The notes under the pieces: model-generated
The model's database searches: none
What the model was told of the DNA's origin: nothing
What the model saw: the letters and a program-made list of their open reading frames with translations, nothing else
Program-made: the position numbers and the translations under genes
Shown: positions 36,291 through 49,393 of the stretch, one piece after another
Layout of the letters: each line of letters starts with the position of its first letter
How positions within the stretch are numbered: the stretch's first letter is position 1
Assembly (NCBI GenBank): GCA_963853835.1
Contig: OY970834.1
Span: 35,557,257-35,621,256 of the forward strand
Source of the DNA: Calendula officinalis
Lineage: Eukaryota; Streptophyta; Magnoliopsida; Asterales; Asteraceae
Reading direction: 5' to 3'
Length of the DNA stretch: 64,000 nt

Positions 36291-38160
36291 AGCATTTTGG
36301 GAGTTCCATACCTTTAGAGTGAAAAAGCAATCTGGAATAACAAAATTAACAAACATGAATCACACAAACAAAAACCCAGGGCTGGCAAATAAAACATCGA
36401 TAAGACAAAACATACATTAACAGCTAAAAACCATAAATTAACAATAAACATACAAAACTACCTAAATAACTAAAGGAATATGCTATTAACTGTGTAGTAC
36501 AAAAACACATACAGGTAGGTGTAATTTCAATCGATTTTCCATGAGCAATAATGAAGAAACTTCAAGTTTCATTTTAACGACACTAAGAAAGGCATGTATA
36601 TGATGTTACTAATCTCTATTTTAATCTTACTTTTGGCCAAACACTCACATTCTAGGCAATTTTACTATGTTAACATTTAAACTTGAGAAAACGTTATAAC
36701 AACGCACACAAAGTCATAAATCAGGTTAAAATGTTACCAGGAATGTACACAATTAAAATCCTTTCGTCAACATCATATCACTACAAGTACTTATTTGACA
36801 ATAAATCTTTCAAATGTTTGAGGACAAAAAAGTTCAAGCATATTTCAAAAGAAGCAAATTGAATACCTGCTTCAATGGTTAATTATTCAAAAATATTGGT
36901 GCTGCAGCAATGAAATTTGATGCATCGTTTGCAACTACTGACATTGCAAACACACATAAGTCTCTTTTTGGAGAAACAAATGAACCTAATAACCAATTCA
37001 AATTATGTGGCATGATTAGCTAACTTCCGACCAGCTTTGATAAACTCACAAGAATAATTTGTTCCACATTTTATAAAGAAATGAAACGAAACAAAAAAAA
37101 GTAACTAAAAATCAATTGGGCTTCATAGTAATTTCATCGAATAGTTAGTATGCGCACGAAACAGGTTAACTACCGAAGGTATTACATGAGAATTTGTAGA
37201 AATTTGAAACTCAATTATCGAGTAAGACATCAGACTTGGACATGAAGATGCCCAAATTACAGCTCTGAACCTTTTCAGATGAAACTCTACCATGACTGAA
37301 ATCTGCTATGACAGTTTGAAAATTTATATATATATAGTTCAGCCTTTAGTAGACTCCAAAAATCGTTATTAGAATCGACCGATACTTACAATGGGAATGA
37401 AAAACAACGATTATTTGAAGATCTTCATCCCGTTTGGCTTCTGAAAATCACAAAAGGGGGAAGAATGTTAAACGTAATTCATTAAAACACACCAACAACA
37501 TAAAATTAGTTGCAGCAACATCATCGACATCTTATTTATCTGAGGAACAATATATATTATCTGAAGAACATCTATATATCAGAGATATTTGTACCAGAAT
37601 TTGAAAAAATAAGTAAATATAATACTAGATGCTCCTTCACCTACAACAGCAGGTATTTGGCATTACTCTTATGAAACAATTGATACCAGCTCACCCCTGA
37701 ATCACATAAAATCAAATGTAAAATATGATTTTACAAGGAAGAACGTAGATGAGAGAATAAGAAGAGCGAAGATGAAAACCTAATTTATGCTATGATCGAT
37801 AGGTAAGTTTAGGGAAGTTGACAATTGAAAAAACAGAGATTCATAGCAATACGAGTGTGAAAGGTATCAATTGATGATTAACGAATTTGATATGGCGAAT
37901 TTGATGCCTTCATGGCCTCACAATGCACAACGAATGCTTAAATTTGAAACGTATGAAAGGTATCAATTGAAACGTACGCTTGAATTTGCTTGAATTTAAG
38001 GAAGAATACGTTACTCATTGAATCACAGCTTCATATGCATAACGAATTTGACTGAGCTTACGTGGACATTGAAAGCATACGTGGACTTATATGTGGCATT
38101 AGATGTGGCTTTTTAACTGCCACATGGCTTTATAAATTCAAAAAAAGTTTCGTTTATTAG
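36291..38160. other. Helitron interior with no recognised gene
   Basis: Mostly AT-rich sequence. A short minus-strand frame near 36895-36985 (FAMSVVANDASNFIAAAP) could be a second captured fragment, but I do not recognise it. Confidence 0.35.

Positions 38161-38162
<2 letters not shown>

Positions 38163-38232
<70 letters not shown>
38163..38232. repeat. (AAT)n microsatellite
   Basis: An uninterrupted AAT/ATA tract of about 20 units directly beside the Helitron 5' end. Confidence 0.95.
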
Positions 38233-38446
38233 GATGTTTGGATGAGTTTATTTAAACTTCTTGTAAAATTACTAAATATGATCGAGGTGAGCTATGAAGG
38301 ACAATCTATGGAGAAGAAATAGGGTTAAATGTGAGGGTAAAAGGGTAAAAAGGTTTAATAAGCTTAGTAATTCCTTACAAATGGGCTTATTTAAAACACT
38401 TTTAATAACCCTATAAGCATAAGCTTATAAGTTAAAACCAAACACT
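38233..38446. repeat. Right part of the Helitron-split MITE
   Basis: The right end, TTAAAACCAAACAC, and the AAGCATAAGCTTATAAG stretch are inverted relative to the sequence at 34651-34728. Together they form one terminal-inverted-repeat element interrupted by the Helitron. Confidence 0.5.
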
Positions 38447-38479
38447 TAAAAAAAGTTATTTAGGTTAGTAGCATGAACC

Positions 38480-40253
38480 CGCACTGTAACGACCGTAATT
38501 TTTATATTCGTGTTTGTATTATTTAATCGGGACTTTTGCGAATTTAGTTAATTATATTAGAATGCGGTTACCGTTATGTTATGTTGAGTGTTTGAATGTT
38601 TAAAACTTGTGTTAATGGAAAATGGTTCAAGATTGGGTGAAACAACAAGTTGGAAAAATGTGTTTTGTTTCAGAGACTTTTAGAGATCTCTAATCTGAAG
38701 ATTAGCATCGCAAGTATTAATGGCCAAAAGTGTGTTTTCAAACAGTAAATTTTAGAGATCTCTAATCCTGATCTTAGCATCGCGAGTTTGGGCACCCGCG
38801 ACTTTTAGCAACGCGAATTTTAAGATTAGCAATGCTAATTCGCGCAGGAAGTATAAAAAGAGGGTTTTAGCTATGGTTTTCTCATTTCAAAACCCACTTG
38901 AGCTTGGAGCCGTTTTCTAGAGAGAGAAAGGGTGATTTTGGTGTTCTTGAGCTCAAATCTTCATCATCTTTGAAGATTTAAACATCTAAGGTAAGAATCC
39001 TTGTTAGTTTATGCATTTCCTTGTAATATTGAGCTTGATTTGGGGGGAAATGGTGGTTTAGACAACCTACCAAGTTATCTTTGGGGAAGATGACTAAGAT
39101 GAGTGTAAAACACTCATAGCTAACTTGTGAACCTTGTGTTCTTGTAAGATTTCGGGATTTTTGATGTAACCTTGAACTAGGGTTTGAGATTCCACCAAGT
39201 TAGATGAACTTGGTGGTTAGAAATGTTATCTTAGGTTGTTTATGGTTAGTTATGGATAATAACTAGATTATATGTGTAAATGGTGATTAGGTCTTAAAGG
39301 ATTAAGGATTGGTGATACTCCTTGATTCATGGAGTAAGGATTTGTGTTTACTAACACAAGTTTGGAAAGCATTGCTAAGGTGAGTACATGTGATCTTTTC
39401 TGAGTACATAGTAAACAATTTTTTTATGATTAAAATGATTAAAAGAGTTTTTACTTGATGTATGAATTGATAAAGAAATTGATTGAAATGCTTAGATGTT
39501 ATGAGATGAAATGTGATCTTGATATGATGAAATGATGATTGAAATGGAGCAGTGGCTCATGTTTGTTGACCAATTATGTGATAGTCAAATTTCCGGAAAC
39601 GATAACCCATTCGTGGGGGAGTTGAGATTACTACTTGGGGCGGTACCTCCCTGCGCAAGGGTAGTATATCTATGTGAACGATAACCCGACATTATGGGGA
39701 CTATGATAACCCGATAAAAAGGGGGATTACGATAACCCGCGAGACGGGGGAGTGATGATCTCGGTAAGTTTGGGAGAACCCCAATTACCATGAGATCTTT
39801 TGATGATAACCCACATCGGGGGAGTTTGCTTCGGGATGACCCGTTGCGTATGTGTGAGCTTAGGATAAGCTCGGGACTATGTTTGACTTATGTGCAATGT
39901 GATATTTACTTATATATTATTTAATTGCAAATGTTTATAAACGGGGCCAAAACCCATGTTTCTCACGAGACATTATTTTCTCACGTACTATGTTTTCTTT
40001 TATGTCTATGTACTCAGGTTTGGGAGTTAAGGATTAGGCGGCCCGTAGTTATAACATTGGATGATTAAGCTCGGTGTACAATTTTAATTCCCTTAGACTA
40101 TAGTCTTGATATGTTTGTAACACCGGTTTTTGGCATATTGTTAATCATTCCGAATGTTTTATTTAAATCATATTTTGATACTATGGATTTTGTATTAAAT
40201 ATGGAATATTTAAAAGTTTAAATTGTTTTGAAAAATTTAGGTGTTGCACGCAC
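38480..40253. mobile_element. Solo LTR (gypsy-like) with 5-bp target duplication
   Basis: A 1764-bp unit (38485-40248) begins TGTAACGACCG and ends GGTGTTGCA, so it has TG...CA termini. CGCAC flanks it at 38480-38484 and 40249-40253. No gag/pol frame, primer site or second LTR is present, the pattern left by recombination between two LTRs. The TGTAACGACC start is common in plant Ty3/gypsy LTRs. Orientation cannot be fixed without a relative. It contains tandem GATAACCC motifs. Confidence 0.85.
39596..39815. repeat. Degenerate ~30-bp tandem repeats (GATAACCC core) within the solo LTR
   Basis: The motif GATAACCC (or GGATGACCC) recurs at least five times, each followed after 10-20 bases by a GGGGGA/GGGGAG run, for example at 39600, 39679, 39708, 39730 and 39804. 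It is GC-richer than its surroundings. Confidence 0.75.
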
Positions 40254-41860
40254 AATATGGCGACGAGTACCTTGTGACTTTTTTTTGCGATGTCAAGATG
40301 ATGGTCAGACGGTGTGCATAGTGGTGTTAACGAATGGTGGGTGATGGTTATAATTTCAACGTTATAAGGTTTACAAGATTAATAAACGTATTATAATCAA
40401 GCAACGAACATGTGAGGTAGTAGTTTAGTTGGTTAGAGCAATGTGTTAATATTTGAGTAAAGTTTTCTAATTTGTTCTTAGTACTTGCCAATTTATGTAG
40501 AACAAATTGGTAATGCAAACTATAAAATTCAAGAAATTGACTTCTGAATGTATTTGTAGCCAACGTAAAAAAGTACCATTAGTACATAACAAATTGGCTA
40601 TTTTAAAAATTTTGATTATAAATTGAAATACTATCGTCACAAAACATATAGTTATAGTTTTTAATTTTTAACTTTATTTTGACTTAAAAACTCAAGAAAT
40701 TGACTTTAATTAAAAAGTAAATAGTCCAAAGTCAATATACATTATTACATATGTACATAACCCTTTAATATTTAAATTAACGTAAACAAACTGACTTTAA
40801 TATTTTAATAATTAAAACCTAAACATAATAGATGTTTAAATAGTGTAGCAGCCCATAAAACTATAATATACATTGTAGTAATTTGAGTTAATAATTTAGG
40901 AATGGTTTAAAATAAACAAAGAACCTGAACAAGTTTGTAATAGAGACAGAGCTAGCATATAGATAAATCAGTACATCGTTAATCTATAAATAAATATACA
41001 CAATTTGTGTTGTTAATAAAACAGAGACAGTGATTCTTTGGAATAACACTCTACATTGGATTTTTTTTATTACTTTTGCTGAACTGATAATTAACAGCAT
41101 ATGTTATCAAAAATATAAACATATTCTGTTGTTTCATAAACAAAATATGCTGCTGTAATTGAGAAGATAATTAAAATAACAAATGGTTAGGCTGTTGCAA
41201 TATAAAAATAGACTTTAGTAAAGATCACAACAATTTTTTAACAATTAGAAAAAAAAAATTGCAGAAACACTAACACGCATATACGTAGAATTGAAACAAT
41301 AACCTGATGTTATATGCCACAAAAACAATAAAATTGAGAAAAAAATGGAAACACTCAAAACAGATTATAAAGGTTCCTGCATAAAAATATTAACATTAGA
41401 AACATTTGTTAGATACATAGTAATGGAGATTTTAGTTTCTATAAAAATAAGTACATACGGAACTTATGAAAAACATCAAAAGATGATACCTGCAAGAAGT
41501 TTGAATGTTTGAATGATAGTATGTTTGTTAAAGAAAATGAAACCTTGATAACCATCTATATATATACACGGATTTTAAATTTTTTATTTTTAAAAATAAA
41601 CATAATTCCGTAATTTAAGCATATTTTTTTAATTAAAATAAAAAAGTCATCTATATTTGGTATAAATTAAATTTCTTAAACGTTTCTTTTTAAAAATAAA
41701 TTACATTGCCTAATATTAGTTGGTCCGATATTAATTATACAAAACATAATAGCATTTATTTTCGGAATGACATTAACTCTTATTTAAGTTATGACTTTTA
41801 AAATTCCGTTAGCAAATGACAGCTAGTAGTGGTATGTTACGAAACATAGTCACCAAGTTG
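40254..41860. other. Intergenic, very AT-rich, no gene recognised
   Basis: Only chance frames are seen. Nothing with splice signals or family motifs was found. Confidence 0.5.
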
Positions 41861-41861
41861 C

Positions 41862-41990
41862 ATCTAGACTAGTGGTAAGCTTCCTGCCTGGGGTACCTGC
41901 CCACCCGGGTTCGAATCTTGGCAGCAGCAATTTTAAAATTTTAATTTTAACGTGGGTTTGGACATTGCTAAAAACGGAAGTGTTGAAATT
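41862..41990 (+). repeat. SINE-like element of a second family
   Basis: An A-box-like CTAGACTAGTGGTAAGC and a B-box CCCGGGTTCGAATCTTGG lie 33-45 bases apart, as in tRNA-derived SINEs. The sequence differs from the 31260/33429 family. A target duplication was not found, so the 3' limit is approximate. Confidence 0.6.
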
Positions 41991-42113
41991 CAGACCTTCC
42001 TCTTTTAGAAATGTGCAATCTGCATTTTAAAGTAGTATAGATATAGACTAGTATAGATAACGAGGGATTAAGGTCCGTGTTTTGCGGCGGGTTAAAAAGA
42101 TACACATTATATA

Positions 42114-42425
42114 CTTCCTCCGATTCAAAATAAGTGACACACTTTGAATTTCATGATTTTTGAGATAAAAGATTATAATAATGATTACATCATATTAATT
42201 GGATGGTTAGTGGAGAATTAGTCCCACACCTTTTGAATAAAATAGAATTAATAATGTTTAAAAGTAAAAAGTAAGGTAAAAGAGTCATTTCACTTTATTA
42301 AATTAGATAGTTAGTGGGTGTGTGTTAAATTATTTTTTGCCAAATAAGGTAATTTTTCAAAGTGTGTCATTTATTTTGAATCACCCAAAAAGAAAAGTGT
42401 GTCACTTATTTTGAATCGGAAGAAG
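42114..42425. mobile_element. Stowaway-type MITE
   Basis: The inverted ends are CTTCCTCCGATTCAAAATAA and its complement (TTATTTTGAATCGGAAGAAG), flanked by TA at 42112-42113 and 42426-42427. AAGTGTGTCA(C/T)TTATTTTGAATC occurs twice at the right side, a small end duplication. There is no coding capacity. Confidence 0.88.
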
Positions 42426-42427
42426 TA

Positions 42428-44145
42428 TAAACTAATATTATTAATTGGTTGCTGAAACTTACTAATGAAAACATCAATATCATTTGGTCTTAAAAAAAAC
42501 ATTACTATTCATCAACTATTCATCCCTTATAATTGTTATTATATATGTAATGTAATTTAGCTTTATACTAAAGTGACATAATTTAATTGAAAGAGATATT
42601 GGTCATGTAGTAGACTAAAAAAAAGACCCTTTTAATTAGGTATATATATTGATCATCTAGTAGACTATAAAATATAAGTTTCTTTTTTCTTTCTATTTTC
42701 TTCACTTTGTAACAAAATAAAAACATACTTATAATTCGTTGCAGGATTATTACCCATTAATGATAATTCTAGAATTTAGTTCTTTATGTGTCATTAGGTA
42801 GATCTAGAAAAGATTAAGAATTTGATTAGAGAGAAGATGATTAACTTGATATATGTGTTTTCTTATTAATCATGATCAATTATATTTTTATAAATAAGAT
42901 TTTAAGAGTTTGATTGCAAAGTGTGCGTGCGACGAGCTAAGTAGTAGAAGAGAGGGATATTTGAAGGTGATCGCTGAAAGAAGCAATAAATCGGCTGCAA
43001 AATAATCGAAGAAGGCGGTTGTTTAGTGCTTGATTTTTTTAATAACATAACACATACCTTCTAAACGAGGAACGTTTTCCAATACCTTATGCTGTAGGTT
43101 TTAGTGAGAAAAAAAAACCTAGGTAGCCTAATGCTTTAGTGATGAACCCGATTAATTTCGAGTATTGTGTATTCCACTTTAAATGATAAGAGAAATGATA
43201 TTTCATCTTATCTTTTAGTCTATCCATAATCTTTCCCATTTGATTATGAAAAATGTTAAAATTAAGAGATAATATGAAGAAAAAGAATTAATGGATGACA
43301 CATATCAAGTTTAGAGATATGTAAGACATTAAGACTAAGTAGAACTAATTACACTTGTAAATAGTTACAATACAGCCCCTATAGTCTATATAGGTTACAA
43401 TACTGTGATCTAATATCTATGTTTAACAGTTTGGTATCACCGAGCTATTTTGCAATATGGGTCCACTATTCTGTTTATCTGTCTTTGGTATTGGCTCTAC
43501 ATAACATCGAGCTTCAGGATTATGAGTGTGCAAAACTTTGGACAAAACCTTGATACCAATAAACTGTAGTGGAACCATATCGTCATGTACGGGTACAAGT
43601 AGGGGTGTCAATGTGTCAAAAGCTTCGGCCCGACCTGACCAACCCGACCAACCAGATTTCTTATAGGGTCGTGTTGCAAGTTAGTTTTTTTTTTTACTAC
43701 AAACCCCGATCGGCCCGACTCGATAAGAGCTAAACCCGACCGACAACTTAATTTGACAGCCATAGGTACCACTATGGTACCGGATACCGGTTACAACAAC
43801 AAATTGGCTTTTAATACGGTATATTGGTACTAGTATGGAACGGGTCGAAACCTTTTTTTTCACTTGAGTCAAAAGGACGTCGTTAAGTATAGCTCAAGTT
43901 TAATTTGGAACCGACCCGACCCTGTATTTTGTGCACATATTTTCAAATCCTGGGTACGTGTAAAGAAAAGGACGGTACATGTTTCCATGAAATTTCGGAG
44001 AATATTCCAATAACTGTGTAGACATAAAGAAAAAGACAAAAGGAATTGGAATAACTACCAATGTTGACCAGATCCCTATCAATAATTTGTGTGTGGATAT
44101 ATTTATCTTGTATGTGTATGTGGGTGTGTGCCAAATTCGGTAAAC
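42428..44145. other. Upstream region of the ABCC gene, no other gene recognised
   Basis: The ABCC promoter and leader should be right of about 43900. A minus-strand 62-residue frame at 43423-43611 (HDDMVPLQFIGIKVLSKVLH) has protein-like composition but no recognised family and no flanking exons. The 43620-43870 part is rich in CCCGACC and looks like repeat-derived sequence. Confidence 0.4.
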
Positions 44146-47100
44146 ATGGAAGATGTTGATCAAGCATCATCCATGGATATACCTGTTAAATTGTTTCAGC
44201 TTTCAATTTTAACTATAAACAACTTTCTACTCTTGCGTGGGTTTTCTGCTTCAATACACCTCTGTTTTTTGCTTCTTGTATTCATCAGTTTGCTCTGCAA
44301 AAAGTCCAGTATCAATGGCCAAAAAGGTCCTAAACAGACCCTGTTTTACAAACAAACCTTATTTTCTTGTCTGCTTCTTGTGCTTCTTGACCTTATTATG
44401 TGTTTCTTGAACCTTTTTTATTGGTATAGAAATGGTTGGACTAATGAAAACATTATCGCCTTTTCAGATACCGGTTTACGAACCTTTGTTTGGTTATTCG
44501 TTTCTGTTTACTTAACAGATTCTAAGTATCCCTTTGTATTAAGGCTTTGGTGGGTATCTTTCTTCTTAATCTCTTGTTTTTGTGTTGTTCTAGACTACTT
44601 TTTCTATAAACAGAACCAATATCTAGCAGCTCAATTCTTGATCTTTGATGCTTCATCTACTTTCATTGGCCTATTCCTATGTTACGTGGCGGTTTCGGGT
44701 AAGAACGAAGGTGGGCCCACAAGCCATGTTTACCAAGAATCGCTGCTAGACGGCAGTTATAGTGTCGTTAGGGACGAAAATATAACCCCTTTAGCAACCA
44801 CCAATATTTTTAATCTTGTTACTTTCTCTTGGATCAATCCTTTGATTTCTCTTGGATATAGAAAACCGTTGAATCTTGAAGATGTACCACAACTTGATAG
44901 TGTAGATACTGCTAAAAGAGCCTTTTCGGTTTTAGGGAATAAACTCGAGTTGGATAAGAATAAACAACGCGAAATAAACGCTTTTAGTCTCGTGAAGGCT
45001 GTAATTTCGACAATAGGGAAAGACATAATAATCACAGCACTTCTTGCTCTTGTGTACACTTTAGCTTCATATGTCGGCCCTTTTCTCATAGATACATTTG
45101 TTAAATACCTAAATGGGCCACAAGATTTAAGAAAGGGATTTCTTCTAGTTTCGGCATTCTTTGTTGCTAAAATCGTCGAGTGTTTGTCACAAAGGCACTG
45201 CAGTTTTAAGTTGCAACAAGTTGGAATTAGATCTAGAGCTGCTCTTGTTGCAATTATCTACCACAAAGGTTTGACCCTTTCGTCTCAGTCAAAACAAGGA
45301 CACTCTAATGGTGAGATTATAAATTTCATGGCTGTTGATGCTGAAAGAATTGGTGATTTTAGTTCATACATGCACAGACCTTGGCTTGTTATTATGCAAG
45401 TTGGTCTAGCACTAGCGATATTGTACAAAACTCTCGGGATTTCGTCGCTAGCTACTTTCGTTGCTACCATAATCGTCATGCTGTCTAATATACCCTTAGG
45501 TAGTTTTCAAGAGAAATTTCAAGAGAAATTGATGAAATCTAAAGATAAAAGGATGAAAACAACTTCTGAAATCTTAAAGAATATGAGGATTCTCAAACTT
45601 TATGGTTGGGAGATGAAGTTTTTGTCTAGAATTTATGATATAAGGAACGATGAGGCACATTGGTTGTATGAGTATTTATTTACATATGCAATGAGCAATA
45701 TTGCATTTTGGGTGGCCCCCACAGTTGTGGCTGTAGCCACTTTTGGTACTTGTATGTTTATTGGTGTTCCACTTGATTCAGGGAAGGTTTTATCTGCACT
45801 TGCAACGTTTAAACTTCTCCAAGAATCCGTTTATAATCTTCCGGAAACAATATCTATGATGGCACAGACTAAAGTTTCATTTGATCGAATTGCATCGTTT
45901 CTTCATCTTGATGAATTAGATCCAAATCTTGTAGAAATGGTCCCTAAAAATAGTTCTGACTTTGCGATTGAGATCATTGATGGGAATTTCTCATGGGATT
46001 TGACATCTTTCAATCCGACATTAATTGATGTAAATTTAAGATTTGTTCATAGAATGAGGGTTGCTGTTTGTGGCGCTGTTGGTTCAGGGAAGTCAAGCTT
46101 AGTGTCTTGTATTTTAGGAGAAATGCCTAAATTGTCAGGAAAAGTCAAACTTTGTGGTACAAAGGCTTATGTTGGTCAAACACCATGGATACAGAGTGGA
46201 AAGATAGAAGAGAACATTTTGTTTGGTAAGGAGATGGATAGAGAAAGGTATGAGAAGGTTCTAGAAGCATGTGATTTGAAGAAAGATCTAGAAGTTTTAT
46301 CATTTGGCGATCAGACGGTTATAGGCGAGAGAGGAATCAATTTGAGCGGCGGGCAGAAACAGAGGATACAAATAGCCCGTGCTCTGTATCAAGATGCTGA
46401 TATTTATCTATTTGATGACCCGTTTAGTGCCGTTGATGCTATTACACGAAGCCATCTTTTTAAAGTGAGTTAATGCCTTTTGGATTCTAATTATCACCAT
46501 TTTTGTTTTTGTTTTTTGAAATTTTAAAAAAGTTATGAACAGGAATGCATAATGAAATTTCTGGAATCGAAAACAGTAATTTATGTCACACATCAAGTGG
46601 AGTTTTTACCTTCTGCAGATCTCATCCTAGTACTAAAGGAAGGAAGAATCACACAATCTGGAAATTACGAAAATATCCTCAACTCTGGAACCGATTTTAT
46701 ACAACTTGTTGGTGCACACAAACAAGCGTTACTAGAAATAGATTCTATCGGGCAGAACTTAGATTTTGGTCACAAAACTTTAAAAAAAGTTATAAAAGAA
46801 GAGATTATAAATGACCAAAACAGTAAGAAAAGGCAGCTCGTGGAAGAAGAAGAACGAGAAAAAGGTAAAATCGGTTCATCAGTTTACTGGAAATACCTCA
46901 CAATTGCTTATGGGGGTGCACTCGTGCCAATTTTGTTACTATCCCAAATTCTGTTTGAAACATTTCAAATCTCGGGTAATTACTGGTTAGCTTGGGCATC
47001 TCCTAAATCAGAACGTGTGATCGGTTCTAAACTCATTATCGTTTATGCGGTTTTTGGAATTGGGGGATCTTTTTGTATTCTAGCAAGATCGTTTCTTCTT

Positions 47101-49393
47101 ATGAAAGTTGGATATGAGACAGCTAATCGGTTATTCTACAAAATGCATTTTTGTATTTTCCGTGCCCCGATGTCATTCTTTGATGCCAACCCATCTGGAC
47201 GAATCCTAAACAGAGTTAGTAATTACATGTTTTTTTCGTGCATTTTGCTTGATCATGTTAAGAAATGGAATAATAGTAATGGATCGATAATCGGGCTTTT
47301 TGCAGGTATCTACAGACCAAAGTGTAGTGGACGAACAAATAGCGTATGTTGCTGGCCCGTTTGCTTATGTGGCCATACAACTTTTGGGGATTATTATAGT
47401 TATGTCACTTGGCGCTTGGCCCGTGTTCCTTGTTTTTTTCCCTGTAATTGGAATTTGCATATGGTTACAGGTAACGATCATCATACTGACGTAAATCGGG
47501 CCTATAAATAATCTTTTATTGCTCTTATGTTTCATAAATATTTGTATTTGTAGCAATATTACTTACCTTCTGCACGAGAACTGGCACGACTTGTTGGAGT
47601 ATGCAAAGCCCCTGTCATACAACATTTTTCTGAAACAATATATGGATCAACAACAATTAGAAGCTTTGATCATGAAAATAGATTTAAAGAAATTTGTTTG
47701 ATGTTAATCGACAATTATTCTAGACCAAAGTTTCATGTGGCTGGTGCGTTAGTTTGGCTAGGCTTACGTTTAGATATGTTATCGTCTTTAATTTTTGCTT
47801 TCCTTCTCGTCTTCCTAGTGTCCATTCCTCAAGGAATCATTGATCCAAGTAAGTAATTTTATCACTCACAACCAGTATTTTTGTTTATATATATTTTTTA
47901 ATTTTAATAATTAGTATAAATTATCCTTTAATCCATTGAAGGTACCGTGGGCTTAGCAGTTACATATGGGCTAAATTTGAACATGTTACAAGGTTGGGTA
48001 ATACAAAAACTTTGCAGTTTGCAAATAAAATTTATATCAGTGGAAAGAATATTTCAATATAGTTCAATCCCTAGTGAACCTCCTCTTGTTATAGACTCAA
48101 ATAGACCTCATCAATTCTGGCCTTCACAAGGGAAAATCGATATCCACAATCTTCAGGTAATTACCATTTTCTTTAACAATATTTCGTGCAAGTGAAACTC
48201 GACTATATAAAATTTTAAAAACGTGTGAATAGGTTCGATATGGGCCCCACATGCCACTTGTGTTGAGAGGACTTACATGCAATTTTCATGGAGGTACAAA
48301 GACGGGAATTGTGGGGAGAACGGGAAGTGGTAAATCTACTCTTATTCAAACACTCTTTCGTGTTGTCGAACCTACTAGTGGAGATATTTTGATAGATGGA
48401 ATCAAAATATCATCGATCGGGCTCCATGATTTAAGATCTAGATTAAGCATAATTCCTCAAGATCCTACCATGTTTAATGGAACCGTACGAAGCAACATGG
48501 ACCCACTTGAAGAGTATACGGATGATCAAATATGGGAGGTACAACGGATCAATATAATTTGCTTATGCTAGCATGTAGTATCATATCATACGTATGTTAT
48601 TACTTAGAGAGTTGATATTATTTCCTACTAAATCTTCCTACTAATTTGATATAAGTGTTCAAATCAAATGATAATATTAAGAAAGAGAAATACTGGATTT
48701 CACATGTCAATTATTTTACGGGTAGAAGGATGAAGTAGGCAATACAATTTTTCTATTACTTATTACTTCTTAGTTACATTTTTTACAGGCTCTTGATAAA
48801 TGCCAGATCGGAGATGAGGTTAGAAAGAAGGCAGACAAGCTTGATTCAACAGGTTCTTGATTCTTGATCATTCCACCAATATAACCGAAGTTTATATTTG
48901 CATTTTTGCATAAAAGTACAAACTTTTCACAACCAATGTTTGTAAAATTGGTATAGTTACCGAAAATGGGGAGAATTGGAGTATGGGTCAACGGCAACTG
49001 GTCTGTTTGGGACGTGTACTACTGAAGAAAAACAAGATTCTGGTTCTTGACGAGGCCACTGCATCAGTTGATACTGCAACTGATAACATGATTCAGAAAA
49101 CACTTAGAAAACACTTCTCTGACTGTACTGTCATTACAATAGCACACCGAATCACCTCTGTGGTCAATAGCGACATGGTTTTAGTTCTAAACAATGGTTT
49201 GTCAGAACTGAAATCTTGTCATTGTCACCCCTTATTGTACCATCTTTTATGTGCATAAAAAACTTTTCTATGATATGCAGGTCTTATTGAAGAATATGAT
49301 TCTCCTACAACTTTGTTAGAAGACAAATCCTCTTCTTTCTCCCAGCTGGTTGCGGAGTACAACATGAGGTCAAATTCTAGTCATATGGAGTAA
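44146..49393 (+). CDS. ABC transporter, C family (MRP/ABCC type), complete
   Basis: ABCC proteins are ATP-driven pumps, in plants mostly in the vacuolar membrane, moving glutathione or glucuronide conjugates and related anions. Nine exons (44146-46464, 46543-47214, 47306-47470, 47554-47848, 47942-48156, 48233-48538, 48789-48852, 48957-49196, 49281-49393) join in phase to 1462 residues. The order is an N-terminal membrane bundle (TMD0), TMD1, NBD1, TMD2 and NBD2. NBD1 has Walker A GAVGSGKSS (about residue 643), signature LSGGQKQ (about 733) and Walker B IYLFDD. NBD2 has GRTGSGKST (about 1250), the atypical WSMGQRQ and ILVLDEATASVD. The sequence resembles the ABCC3-like plant group, but substrate is unknown. 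The start at 44146 was chosen over the in-frame ATG at 44089 because it begins the usual short cytosolic or luminal N-terminus. Confidence 0.95.

Larger units (their letters stand above)
34729..38161 (-). mobile_element. Non-autonomous Helitron carrying vacuolar sorting receptor exons
   Basis: On the minus strand the element opens with TCTAATAAACGAAAC at 38161 and closes at 34729 with the CTAG tetranucleotide. Eight bases before the end is a perfect hairpin, CCCGTGAT-TA-ATCACGGG. The base before is A and the base after is T, the A/T target expected for Helitrons. No replication or helicase coding is present. In 34975-36290 it holds exons of a vacuolar sorting receptor, complete with introns. 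It entered a MITE and an (AAT)n tract. Confidence 0.83.

Noticed and set aside
42030..42110. Third Helitron end (CTAGT with GC-rich AACCCGCCGC upstream on the minus strand)
   Set aside because: The stem is not convincing and no matching 5' end was found. It is noted only as a possible degraded end.
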